Assembly (NCBI RefSeq): GCF_028554725.1
Contig: NC_071668.1
Location: 60,668,232-60,732,231 of the forward strand
Length of the DNA: 64,000 nt
Direction: 5' to 3'
Source of the DNA: Zeugodacus cucurbitae
Taxonomy: Eukaryota > Arthropoda > Insecta > Diptera > Tephritidae
Below, one piece after another: positions 1 through 11,993 of this stretch (positions are counted from its first letter, which is position 1; each line of letters begins with the position of its first letter). Made by a program: the position numbers and the translations under genes. The notes below the pieces were generated by a model. The model had not been told where the DNA came from. It did no database searches and saw nothing but the letters and a program-made list of their open reading frames with translations.

Positions 1-868
1 ATAGTACCGGCCTTTCAAGACTCCTAGTGACCCAGTTATATGCTCGCGGTCTACCAGTGGCCGGCAAAAATTACGATAGCTTAGACATTATATGTAATCG
101 ATATACTTAAACTAACAGAATTTACCTTTTACTATTGTGTAAGACTACAATTGAGTTATCTTCAAAAAATATTAAATGTATAAAAAGAATTTGTAATCTC
201 TCCGCTTTTCATATGAGTATGAGTATTGTTTTTGCTGGTGTTATTATTATTGTTATTATGTACAATATTGAAAAGCAATTGTATGCAAATTTTTATTGCT
301 GAACATTGTTACATGTTCGTATTAGCAATTCACATTAACTGCATTTGAATATCATTCTAACAGTTGGCAAATAGACAGTCGGCTCAATTGAATCAAAGGG
401 GTTAACAATGAAGTGAAATGAATTGTATTGAAATTGCATGGCAATTGTTTCATTTTGTTCGATGAATGAATGTGTTGTTGAAATGTGTATCTAATAGTTG
501 CACATGCGTTCACTTTTGTTGTTACTTTTTTTTTTTGCTTGAAAAGCAGTCCATATTTCATTATTTTCAATCGCGTTGTAATATTCAATTTTTTTTTAGT
601 TTTTGGTTAATCGAAATTGAAATCGGTAATTTGCTTGCGTAAATTGAATCGGAATGGTACATAATGCTTATTGGATAGACTTATAAATATTAGCTTTAAC
701 CTAATGTTTGAAAAACTAACAAGAGCGACAGAGCTAAATAGACAGGGTAAAATATTTTACAAAAGTGAACAATTTTTTAATGATTTCGACTTAACAACCG
801 TGACATTAATATACTTTCTCCAGGCGTGACAAAGGAGCGAAGCGAATTTTTCTGGTGGTGAATGAGGG
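1..868. other. AT-rich stretch, no gene recognised
   Basis: Only short reading frames without domain signatures are present. I see no RNA gene, and no transposon ends apart from the LINE scrap that begins just after this stretch. Confidence 0.6.
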
Positions 869-972
869 CAGGTGCTACTTTGGAGTGAGTAGGCAACTGA
901 AAAGTAAATTCCTCTCTCGACGATCCGAAGCCAAACGTGCGGAAGCGTGGACGACATCCGATGAGACAACAC
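869..972 (+). mobile_element. Short RTE-like LINE fragment
   Basis: About 100 bases match, with small gaps, the part of the larger LINE copy near 58059-58200: the stretch encoding GRCYFGLSRQLKSK-like residues, then the bases around 'gaagcgtggacga' and 'acatccgatgagac'. Two internal deletions remove the sequence between the 'LYKSLIIPVLMYG' and 'WTMTTSDE' neighbourhoods of the better copy. It is a decayed scrap without an open frame. The match was made by eye within the window. The family assignment (RTE-like) follows from the larger copy. Confidence 0.6.
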
Positions 973-1465
973 TATCAGTTTCTGATATAAGAGTTGCGTG
1001 CTGTCTATAAATGCGTTTACCACAAACACAGGAATGTACTATTTTTTTTAGATATCCGGAGTTTTTTATTTAATTCAGACATAATAATACTAATACGACT
1101 ACAAAACTAAAGTTTTTCAATTACCACTACAGAAAACAGCAACAAAACCTCACATATTCTCTCATCGCTGTGGCATTTTAGACGATTGTCTTCATCCATG
1201 CACTACTTATGGGAAAAAATGCATAAAAAAGTGTAAAGTATTTGAATTAGACTATGTACATACTACATTTCTGATATCATAAATAATTAAGTTTGAACAT
1301 TTGAAATAAAAATTTAAATTGGTTTCAATTAAAGATCTAATTGAATTTAGATTAATTTAACAATTTTTACTTCATTGTTCAAATTATATCTGGTATGTTA
1401 AAACATGTTTTTTTAAGATGTGCTCATCAATTTAACTTAGACATATTCTTAGTCATAATGTTTTT
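973..1465. other. AT-rich spacer
   Basis: No coding, RNA or repeat feature could be supported between the two LINE fragments. Confidence 0.5.
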
Positions 1466-1698
1466 ATTGTATGTGATTGGCGTTGCAACCGTTTAGCCGG
1501 TTATAGCCGAATCGACGATAGTGCGCCACCTCTCTCTCTCCTTCGCAGTTCGGCGCCAGTTGGAGATCCCAAGTGTAACCAGGTCGCTCTCCACCTGGTC
1601 CCTCCAACGGAGTGGAGGCCTTCCCCTTCCTCGGCTTCCTCCGGCGGGTACTGCATCGAACACTTTCAGGGCTGGAGTGTTTTCGTCCATTCGGACAA
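1466..1698 (-). pseudogene. 3' end of an RTE-like LINE (C-terminal pol fragment)
   Basis: On the minus strand the frame reads VRMDENTPALKVFDAVPAGG, then an Arg/Gly-rich linker, RPPLRWRDQVESDL and a WRRTAKERERWR tail, ending at a stop. This is the extreme C-terminus of the polyprotein whose larger copy lies at 57018-58600, where the same block reads VRMEENTPALKVFDAVPAGG. Here the Q after RWRD is intact, whereas the larger copy has a stop there. The insertion starts abruptly inside the ORF, which fits 5' truncation of a LINE by incomplete reverse transcription. Local G+C (about 55%) is far above the surroundings. The 3' tail ends in 'cgccaatcacatacaataaa'. Confidence 0.8.
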
Positions 1699-1741
1699 TG
1701 TTTATTAATAAACATAAAATATTTGAAACTTGAAAACATTT

Positions 1742-4302
1742 ACATTGAAGCCTTTTATTAATATTTATTATAAGAGATTTTATAAATTGCCAAAACAAAA
1801 ATTGTAATTGATTGATGGATTGATATCCTTGCAATTTAATAGGAAGTTACCTGCATTTATTTAACACGTATATGTCTGTTTACAATAGTTTTTGTTGACA
1901 AGCCATGTATGTATAAAAAAATGTAATTTGTGTTTGAAAACTTTTTAAATAAAAACTCTGCAACTTGTAAATCGGTAAATTGTTTGCTGTTTAGTCTAAC
2001 TTTAATTTCTGATAACTGACATATGTATTTATAGAATTCTCACCATTTTATTGAAATACGCATACGTATGCATATAAACATGGTATTACAATCTCATCAA
2101 GGATTTACAAAATGTTTAACTTTTTTCAGTTTTGCTCAATAAACCCCACTTGTTCACACAAAGAAATTAAATCAATTGAACTTGACTCAAATCTGTCAAG
2201 ATAATTTATTGTCGAATATTCGCGGCAAAATATGTGTGTCTATGTACTGTACTGTAGTGGCTGGAAAATGCGGTATTATGACATTTGGAAATTTGGAAGA
2301 TCATACATTTTACAGTTTTAATTATTCTGAAATTTGCTATCGTTTACAGTGGCTATGTAATTTAATTTCCTTGTTATTTGTCTCATAATCTTTTTTCTCT
2401 TATACTGTTCTAGCTTTACAAGTAGTTATGTTTTCGTTTACATTATCTGTCTATATTACGACATATGAGGTCTATTGGTAGCCTTGGCGATGCACTGAAG
2501 TTATTTTTTAGTGACCCTTTTGGCTGGTTTGGAGTTACAAGGTCCGGAGACAAATCAAAATTTTCAAATGGTCAGATCATTGTATACACATCTGATCATG
2601 TGTGGTATTGTAAAGGAAAACTTCCAAAGCTCCAACTTTCAACTCACCAGCTGTCGTACCACACATTGAAAGCACAGCAACTTAGCTGTATTCCTTTGAA
2701 AATATGTCATAAACTTCACATAAAGTAATTAAATTCAGTAATAATTAAGTCAATTTATCACTGAGCTACCCACAGGCTTTCTAGTTAAGTCTTCTCCCCC
2801 ACACAATTATTCACATATGATTGTTGTCGGTATCAATTACACATTCGCAAACTGGCAAATGAAAAAAGAAGAAAAAACTTTTTTTTTCATTCATAACTTG
2901 TCACACAGCCAAGTGCGCACATTGTAATTGTTTGTATATCTGCACATGTATGTGTAAGCAACCGGCTACTCTCCAATTTTAACCTACTCAAATATGTAGA
3001 GAGCTGGTTGTGTAAAGCAGTAGACCGAAGCATATTAATTTGTCGCAAATGCGAACAAAGGACTCAATGGAAACGATTATGTAGTTGTAGATTGAATTTG
3101 ATGAAGTGTAAAGCGCGTCGGCAAATATGCAAAGCTGTTAAAAGATTTACAATTTAATAAATTTTTTTGGCTGGTTGGCGCATAATAAAATTTGATTTAC
3201 CACAAGGCTTTATTGCCAAAAGCTATGACAATAATAAGAGTAATATGCGTTTACATTTGATTTTATTTTTTCGCTGCTTTTTGTTTGACTGGACTGACAG
3301 AGTGTTTTTTTTTTTAATTCCACTTATTTTATATTATTTAAGATTCTGTTAATATGAAAAGGTATTTTTTCTTAGGTACTGCAAAAAAAAGAAAAGTTAT
3401 CGAATTTAAAAATTTATGAGACATGTTTAGCCTAAAATTAGGCGCTAAACTAAATGTAAGTGTCAGTTTATGCATTTTAGGAGCATAAGAATAATTGGCA
3501 AACAAGATTTTCACATTTACATTTTTTAAAGCTCCAACGTGAAATTGCTAGAAATGGTTCATGCAAATAAACAAAAAAGTTATGCGGAAAAAGTAATGAA
3601 ATTTTAGTTGCGTGTTGAGAATATATTTCCTTAAGACAACAACAAATGCAATGAGCTCTTTCCCAAGGCAAATGCCAACTATTGTCCAAAAACTTTTCTA
3701 ATTTAAATCAACTCGTTTTCTTAATTTCATTTCCTAATTTGTTAGTGTTTTCCACTGTTATACCTATATATATGCTTGTGACGTTCAAGAGGGGTTAAAG
3801 TTTTAAAATATAAAGAAAGAGAAAACTCGAGATCGTTTAAAATAGAAAGCTTGATTAAGTTTATGTAGCATAATATCATACGGTGGTCTGAAAGCCACAA
3901 ATTGCACTTCATTACCACAAGGAAAATTAAAGAATTATATACGGGTAAAAGCTTTTAAACAATTTCAATTTCAATTTATTTTACAGAAATAAATATTTGA
4001 GTTTTAACAAAAAGAGTAAAAAAGAGAGTTAATGATGACTTTTCGGCGTGCAACAATGCAGCAGAGTATGTAAGTATGTTAGTATGTAAGCAATCGGCCA
4101 CGAACATGCTTTCCCGACATTCAAACACCTCTTTGGTTTGTTTGAATGCTTCGCACTATCCACTTTATGACGGTAACATGCTTGCAAGTGCACGAAGTTG
4201 ATATAAGCTTTAGCTAAGCTATAGACAGCCGGAAGGGAATGAGGAAATGAGTTGCTAGCTGTTAATCGTTCAAGTGATGTTAACCTGTTGTTGTTGTTTG
4301 AT
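1742..4302. other. AT-rich stretch, no gene recognised
   Basis: Reading frames here are short and AT-driven. The 87-codon frame near 2465-2728 (plus) shows no recognisable domain and lacks codon-composition contrast with its flanks. No tRNA, transposon end or promoter could be supported. Confidence 0.5.
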
Positions 4303-4516
4303 TGAAAATTGGCAACAGGTGTGTTCGTGAGGAACTTGACATAGACTGACAGAGTAACAGATAATGGTGTTTAGAACATTCACACTCAGAAATTGGATTT
4401 TTTTCTGTTTGAAAATTGGCAACAGGTGTGTTCGTGAGGAACTTGACATAGACTGACAGAGTAACAGATAATGGTGTTTAGATTATTCACACTCAGAAAT
4501 TGGGTTTTTTCTGTTT
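4303..4516. repeat. 107 bp tandem duplication
   Basis: The unit beginning 'tgaaaattggcaacaggtgt' occurs at 4303 and again at 4410, a period of 107 bases. The copies differ at only a few positions (for example 'gaacattcac' against 'gattattcac', and the length of the T run near the end). It is non-coding. It looks like a recent local duplication rather than a transposon, since no target duplication or terminal inverted repeat is seen. Confidence 0.85.
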
Positions 4517-7500
4517 CTATTCTTTAGAACATGCGGACGTTATTATATTGCAGAAAAATTTAAGAAAAATAAAAATAAAAAGAAAAGAAGAGTTCTTTCA
4601 ATATATAAGTAATTGCGAAAAATTATAAATAATTTTGAAATACGTGCATTAGCACGCCATACTCAAATTTCTTGTCAAAAGAAAATTGGTTATATTTTTC
4701 CAACACTTGAGGCGAATAAGACAACTCATTAGAATAAAATTTTTGCATATTACGTGATGATAAGCTGTTTGTGAAAGAGTTTTCTCATGGTTTTTAGAAA
4801 TATTTTCTTGTCACTTATATACATTTGAAATTGATAAAATTTACAGAAAAATGCAAATAAAATGTTTTCTGTCAATACATATCACACAAGCAAAACTAAC
4901 ACCTTAGACATCTCACTGCATAAATAAAATAAAAAATAAAAATTAAAAATATTTGAACTTTGTTGAATATGTTTCAAGGATTCATTTATACCTACTGCCA
5001 ATATTATTCAGTGCGTATTTGGACATTTCTACAATATTCGAAATATTTCCACAACATGTATACTACGACAGGAAATTATTTTTTTAAGTAAACCATGATT
5101 TTAAGGCTTTTTGCACGTAAGAAAATTCTATTCAAAGCATAGAAAAAAAACTGTGAAAATTATTGATACGCAAACATACTAACACTTACTTTTCTGTCCA
5201 ACACTCGTTCTTTGTGTTGATATTCAAAATTTATTGTTATTTATAATTTTAAACACAATATGTTTCCAAAATTTAGGAAGCAACATCACATATTCTACAC
5301 ATGTACTATTAAATTTATACATAGGTAAGCAACTTAAGTACCAGTTCATTGAAAGTATATTTTTGTGCACAAATATTTTCCGAAAATTTATTTTGTATTT
5401 TCCGTCTTCATTGAGTTTATTTTTGTCACATATTAATGTGGGTTTTAATTCTGAATAAGACTAAGTGTAAATATAAATTTTTTCATATTCAGTTCCTTTA
5501 CCAAAGACAGAAGAGAAAGTTGTTATATATTAACTATGCAAACTATTTTAAAATATATGAATATGTTGCAGTCTAAGTGTACGTATATATAAGTTAAGAT
5601 ATACCACTATTGTTGTTGGTGGGGAACTACAATTTGTAACATGTACATCAAAATTAAATATACGTGAAGCAAACGTGTGAAGTAGGCGTATATTCATTTC
5701 TTTAGTACCTTATAGATATTAAATACGTCAAATAGACTTTCAATTTACATTATTTTTGCAGTGAAAATATATAAATACATTTCTTTCACGTTCCACGACC
5801 ACACGACTACTATTAACACAATAGCTAAATTAATCATTCTCAACTTCGACGTAACCTGAACTCTAAGAACTTCGCGTCACAGTTAACGCATTGCGTTGTT
5901 TTCTTATGTAATCGCGAGATTGACAGGCGAGCGAATATTAAACAAAACAAAGCCCAAGTCCAAGTCACAAAGCATTTGTTAAGACCAAATGTCAAGAAAA
6001 CGGTGAAAACAAACGAGAAGAGTATTGTTAGATAGGGAGAAAAAAGGAAGATAGTATACTACCAGAAACAAAAATTGACAACTAACAACATGGATTGCTA
6101 AATGTGACACCACCAGCAGCGTTAAATGGCACGCAGACCAAGAGTCGAACATAGTGGCTGTAAATATTTCGCCATATTATGGAAATGAGACTGAGGCTAA
6201 AGGGACTAAAGCGTAGCATCTGACATATTTGAATTTTTTATAAAAGCGTCACTAGGAATATTTTGACAGGCAGCATATGTTTCTTATATCGTGCATTTTA
6301 CACACCATTTAAGCAGCAAATTTTGATTAATTGTCGCACGAAAAAATAAGGTGTTAAATGTCAACGCGCCGTCATACTCATTCCCTTAGCTTGTTGGTAT
6401 GCGACAGTCGCTTTGATAGGGTGTGACCAGGGGGTGGTCAAACGGTGACACATATTTTAATATCCACGTAAAAGTTTTTTGTTGAATTTATTTATGTTGT
6501 TTATTTCATGTATCTCATTTTTGTCGTAGATTGATCGTAGAACTTGGTATACTTAATGACCGCTTTAGTAAAATAATGGATTTGATTGAGATCTCTAAAA
6601 TAATTTTTTGATAAAAGCCAGAAACTAAGAATTTAACGAGGTTACATATTGAAATGATAAGTCAAAAAATGACTTATTGTTAAAAGGCTTAAGAAAATCT
6701 ACTTTAGAGTCATAGTAAATTCAGTACATTACTGAATCATTCCCAATTTAAAGGAACTAAAGCAACTAAGTTTTTTATTTATCTACAAAAGAGTCGTTTT
6801 TCATGACAGTACGTGTTAACAATACTTTTAAAGTGCGAAACACTCTGCACACTCGAATCTACTTTTTTGCATAATATATTGCAGAAGTTTACAAAGTTTA
6901 AGCTTATTTACGGATACGTTTGTTTTCAAATTAAATTTCTCAAGTCAGTAAGAGTCTCTCTAAGGTCTCCTTCTTACCAGTACATCTACAACATACAACC
7001 TATATGTGCTGTTACTGTGCTATACTTAAATACTTGTGCAAAATTTCATGATACATTTTTGACAATACTATGATATACTAGGTATCTCTTGTTAGATTAG
7101 CAGTTATCTTATAGTATTTTAGTTAATGTTCTAAAGGTACAAAGAAATAAATTGAAAATTTATTGATTTTTGTAAATCTAAATCTAACTTATTACCGCTG
7201 TTTAATAGAATAAATAAATATCATCATGTTAGGTTCTTAGTTTAAGTGCTACATGGCGTATACGCAACGTGTTTACCCTTTCCATAGATTTAACTAATGT
7301 TGTGTTAAAATTATGAGCAGGCCTTGGTTTGAGAATAATCTTTTATTGTTACTAATTGAAATAAAATTTTAGTTTTCAATAAACAACACTTTTTAGACGT
7401 AAGACAAAAAGCCAATCAGTTATTGGAAAGCTTACACAATATATGTGCAATAATATTTTAAAAATATTTTGAATTTTGAAAAATATGAGAAAGTATTAGC

Positions 7501-7990
7501 ATTACATCTTCCCCCTTTCCTTTCATTTACCCCCTACGTATTCATCTTCCATAACTACTTTCCACTTATTCACTCACATTCTTAGTTATTATCCATGGTG
7601 AATGTTTACAATCAGTCGCTCTTACAACTTTATATACGCACTCACAAACAAAAACTGCATGATAAGCGGCAATTACCCCCTTTTAATGGTTCGCCTGATT
7701 TTTGTCTCCCGTAAACGCACTTTTACTCTAGTTTTCTCTTAAACTTCTTGTTTGCTGCCGCCAGTCGACATTGAATGAGAAAAATACAACAGCAATGACG
7801 GTAATGACTTATCTTATTATGCGCAAATTTTGTGTTAGTTTGTATGTATAACATCCGTATTTAAATATTTTTGTACACTTGTTGTCCCTTTATCTTCATT
7901 TCACTTCTTGTGAGCAGCAACACAGTCAATTATAAAATTGAGTGCATACGTTTGCTATAGTTAAATTATTTTACTTTTATATAATAAATT
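4517..7990. other. AT-rich stretch, no gene recognised
   Basis: No frame longer than 90 codons and no domain signature. A somewhat less AT-rich patch around 5790-6180 ('cgaccacacgactac', 'gcccaagtccaagtcac') could be an untranslated exon or merely unique sequence. Nothing decides between these. Confidence 0.45.
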
Positions 7991-7994
7991 TTTT

Positions 7995-8395
7995 TTATAC
8001 TCTCGCAACAAAGTTGCTAGCAACAAAGTTTCTAGAGAGTATTATAGTTTTGTTCACATAACGGTTGTTTGTAACACCCAAAACTAAACGAGTTAGATAT
8101 AGGGTTATGTATACCAAAGTGATCAGGGTGAAGAGTGGAATTCAAATCCGAATGTCTGTCTGTCCGTCCGTCCGTCTGTGCAAGCTGTAACTTGAGTAAA
8201 AATTAAGATATCTTGACGAAACTTGGCACAAATATTCCTTGGGGACCGTGAGAGGGTTGCTTTCGAAAATGGGCGGAAAGCACCATCGCCACGGCCACAA
8301 AATGGTTAAAACCGAAAACACATAAAGTGCCCTAACTAAGCCATAAATAAAGCTATGGAAATAAAATTTGGTATGAAGGATCGCAGTATGAAGGG
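7995..8395 (+). repeat. DR1 copy 1 (5' portion)
   Basis: It begins with the family's hairpin-like terminus ('tatactctcgcaacaaag', then 'gagagtattatag'), followed by 'gttttgttcacataacgg', the (TSYG)n run 'tctgtctgtccgtccgtc' and 'taacttgagtaaaaatt'. The same order is seen in the full-length copies at 54567-55517 (reverse) and 62735-63818. The 3' half is absent. It breaks off near the tandem duplication at 8394. Confidence 0.75.
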
Positions 8396-8605
8396 GCATA
8401 TTTAGATGTAATTTTTTGGGGATGTAATTTTTTTCACTCGCACATAGAATTGTGTTTGATAGACTATAAAGTACCACCAAGAGAAATGTATACACATATG
8501 GGCATATTTAGATGTAATTTTTTGGGGATGTAATTTTTTTCACTCGCACATAGAATTGTGTTTGATAGACTATAAAGTACCACCAAGAGAAATGTATACA
8601 CATAT
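8394..8605. repeat. Perfect 106 bp tandem duplication at the end of DR1 copy 1
   Basis: The units 8394-8499 and 8500-8605 read identically, from 'gggcatatttagatgtaatt' to 'gtatacacatat'. Perfect identity implies a very recent event, or gene conversion. The duplicated block starts inside the DR1 repeat and runs into flanking DNA. No coding capacity. Confidence 0.9.
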
Positions 8606-10211
8606 GTATTTAGTTTATAAAGGCATACAAATAGTAGCATACAAATTAAAATCCAACAATTGTATAAACAAATATATATATGAATAAATGTATGAGAATT
8701 ACAGAAGCAATCTAATACAAGACAATGTCAGTATTTATGAACTTATACAATAACTCAGATTTATATACATACATTTGAGTTAGCATGCGAAATTTTATTA
8801 AAACTGAAAATACGAAATTATTCAAATGGAAGATACTAACAGAGACGAAATGCATTTGCAGAAGGAATATCTTACATAAATACATATACATATGTACGAG
8901 AAGTGAAATAGACTTAAATTTGCCTAGCAATATAATTACTACGTATTTTAGGTGGTATATAATTCACAACATATATGCCTTCTAGTTGCCCATGTTAGAG
9001 TAGTGTAGTAGTTAAATTAAGCTCTAGCCAAAAGCGTATGCAACAACTCTTAGAAACACATCCATATGTATACATAAAATATAAATACATATATACGAGT
9101 ATATGATATTTATAAAAACTTAATGCGCACACACCTTCTATAACTACTTTTGCCTCAAGAGTAATGAAATTGCACTGGCTACTCTGTGGTTGATATGGCG
9201 AAAGAAGAAGTTAACATACGCTCATACACATGAAATTCTAAATTTCTCGTTATTTCTTTTAACACGCCAGAAAAGCGAAAGTGGATGTTACTCATACAAT
9301 ATGTATGACTATTGTATTAAAAGAAATATTTTCAGTTTTTCTATATTTGCTCAACATTTGGATCTTTACATTATCTGGGGCTGATTTGCATTTACACCTG
9401 CAAGTGGGGTCAGTATTAATCCTTGTGTGTTTTATTTTTCCCATTCTACGAAAGTAAATATTTTTGATACTGCCACTACGACATTAAATAAATACACACA
9501 CACTTTGAAATACATACATACATATATGCTACAAGAAACAAAAGCCAAAATTTCAAATGAAATAAATATGAATTAAATGAAAAATGTATGTTGTGGTTCG
9601 AAGCAATTTTGTAAAATATTAAAATTTCTAGTTAAAATGTAAAGCTATTAGTTAACTTGAAATGTTTGAAGCGTGCCAACGTCCTATGTGCAGATATATG
9701 GATGCCATACGCTTATCAAAGCACCCATCTGTATGACATGCGTAAAGCATGCACGTACTTATTTGTATGTTGGTTTTCATACTAAAATCTTACGATATTT
9801 TCGTGTGAAAACATGTGTGAGTCTCTGTATGTTTGGCAATTTTGCGTTCTGATTTTTTAGAAAATGGCAATTCTGACTACATTTATGGGTACGTACCGGC
9901 CAAGCATTGTGGAGGGAGTAAGGAGAGTATCAGTTGGTGTTTATTTCTAGAGAAGAACTAGGGACAAGAGTTGCTCCTAGACGAAGAGGAAATGAAAATT
10001 TGTTTGGCAAATCACGAGTCATATCGCCGCGAGGATCTGTCTGCCAACCTAATCTAACCTACTATAATAATATATCGAAGTTCTTCCAACTTCAAGCACA
10101 GAACCATTCAAAACAACAGATTTATATAAATAACATAATCGAATAGAGTCATTAAAATATGCATTCGCAATTGTTATATGGGAAGCAACTATTTAAGAAT
10201 TTTTAAAGAAA
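8606..10211. other. AT-rich stretch, no gene recognised
   Basis: Contains 'acatatgtat'-type low-complexity tracts and short frames only. The 9890-10060 patch is less AT-rich, but its 70-codon frame shows no known domain. Confidence 0.5.
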
Positions 10212-10545
10212 ACAAGTAAGGATTTATACTCTCGCAATTTATTGAAGAAATTTTATTAAGATAACATACAAATTAACCAATAAATTCGGCATAAAGTCCA
10301 ATAGAAAAATGGAAATCACCATATGTAGTATATGAGGGCTGAGGTAATTCCTGAACCGATTTCGTTCATTTGCACCAGCAAGGTACTTTGGCTAAAATAT
10401 CTCACATATTAACCAATGCATATATGCGGAATAAAACCCACCGTATTTTTGAAAAACCTATAATTAGGTATATGGGAGCTAGGAGAAGACATTTTTGAAA
10501 AATCTATAATTAGATATATGGGATATGATCTATACAAATAAAATG
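10212..10545 (-). repeat. DR1 copy 2 (3' portion, reverse)
   Basis: Reads 'aacaagtaagga', then 'tatactctcgcaatttattg', 'attcggcataaagtccaata' and 'gtatatgagggctgaggtaa', the reversed 3' end of the DR1 family. The terminal 'gttcgg...ccgaac' hairpin has been lost here by a short deletion between 'aagtaagga' and 'tttatactc'. Confidence 0.75.
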
Positions 10546-11657
10546 TAACAGTTTTTACCACAGAGTTTCCTCATGTGTTCTCCACTATCAAACTACTAGA
10601 TACAAATTTTACATTGCCTCTTTCACCTGCAATTTGTGCAAAGTGCCGTCCTATTATTGCTAGTGGCTATCCGAACTTGTTTGCCTCACGGGTGTCAAAG
10701 ACAACCAACCAACTAATTTACTAAAACACAGAAATCCTTTCATCGTCTCAAAAATTGAGTTGCAAAATCTACATTTTTTGTTTTGGGTTTGCTTCCACTT
10801 TTCGGTAGAGAAACTTCGTAGACATTCAACAACTGCCGTAGAAATAAAATAATCTCACTTCGCTCCTGCATTGAAGCAGCTGCAGTGGAAACACAAGCAT
10901 GCGAGCTCAACTAATTTTGTAAGTATGTATGTATTTCCAGGTGCATATATATGTATGTGTAACACCGTTTCACAGCTCATTGCAGTCAACGCCATTATAT
11001 TTTAAATAACATGTATGTACAGACACATAATCATATTGATGTTGGCATCTGCACCTACGAGCGCTTCAACTGCAAGTATATACAAGCATGGAATTAATGC
11101 TCAATGTCTGAATGAAATGTATTACGGCAAATGCTAAAACTCCATAGCTCCTTTTCTGTAATTGCTTCTTACGAGGGACGGTATATATACGATATACATA
11201 TGTATAAACATATATAAGTTGGTACGTATGGTTGTGAGGAGGCAATGCATTTGCCAATATTGAAATATGAAAACCAACCGACCAACTTTTGAGTCGTCGG
11301 CATAAGGCAAAAACAATACCAAATGCTTTCAATTCATGCTTATGCCGCTTATGTGACACTGTATACTCTCGGCTATTTATATACCTATGTTTTCCAAATA
11401 TGGTCTTTGCTCTAATATTTAAAGTTTTAAGTACTTGTAACTTGAGTCTATTCACCTTGTGTTTAGTACAATTTCCAAAGCAATCCTTGCTTTTGTTACG
11501 GTAATTTAAGTTCAACAATTTCTACAACTACCAGTTCCACCATTTGCACCACAACAACTAGTGAATGGAGTAGTGTATCCTACCATTCATGTTATATATA
11601 TCTTAATTTAATTCAGAGGAAATCTTTTTCTTCTAATAGTGTGTCTCTGTATCAGCA
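10546..11657. other. Spacer between two DR1 pieces
   Basis: A minus-strand frame of about 150 codons (11066-11518) starts only at TTG, has no domain signature and a shadow-like composition, so I did not call it. No other feature seen. Confidence 0.45.
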
Positions 11658-11993
11658 ATGATTAAAATCGGGTCATAACTTCCCCGAGCTCTCATATAGC
11701 TAATTATAGGATTTTAAAAATACGATGGGCTTAATAGCTTATAAATCGGCTAATATATGAAATTCTTAGCCGAATTTAATGAGATATAATGCATGTTGGT
11801 GATGAAAATGAGTTTAATCGGCTCAGGAATTACCTCAGCCTATATACCATTTATGATGATTTTCGTTTTTCTATTGGACTTTATACCGAATATATGGGTA
11901 AAATTGTGTGTTATCTCAATAAAAAGGTATCAATAAATTGCGAGACAATAAAATATTCGGTTGCACCCGAACTTAGCCTTTCCTTACTTGCAA
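11658..11993 (+). repeat. DR1 copy 3 (3' portion, forward)
   Basis: Starts within 'aaatcgggtcataacttcc' and ends with the family terminus: 'aaattgcgagacaataaaat', the hairpin sequence 'ttcggttgcacccgaactta' and 'gcctttccttacttg'. It lies 1.1 kb from the oppositely oriented copy 2, so the two form a wide inverted pair. Confidence 0.8.

Noticed and set aside
8142..8495. 117-codon minus-strand frame with TDGQTDIR end
   Set aside because: It is a translation through DR1 copy 1 and its TCTG/TCCG run, not a gene.
11066..11518. 150-codon minus-strand frame
   Set aside because: It starts only at TTG, and overlaps other frames of equal quality. No domain or composition contrast.
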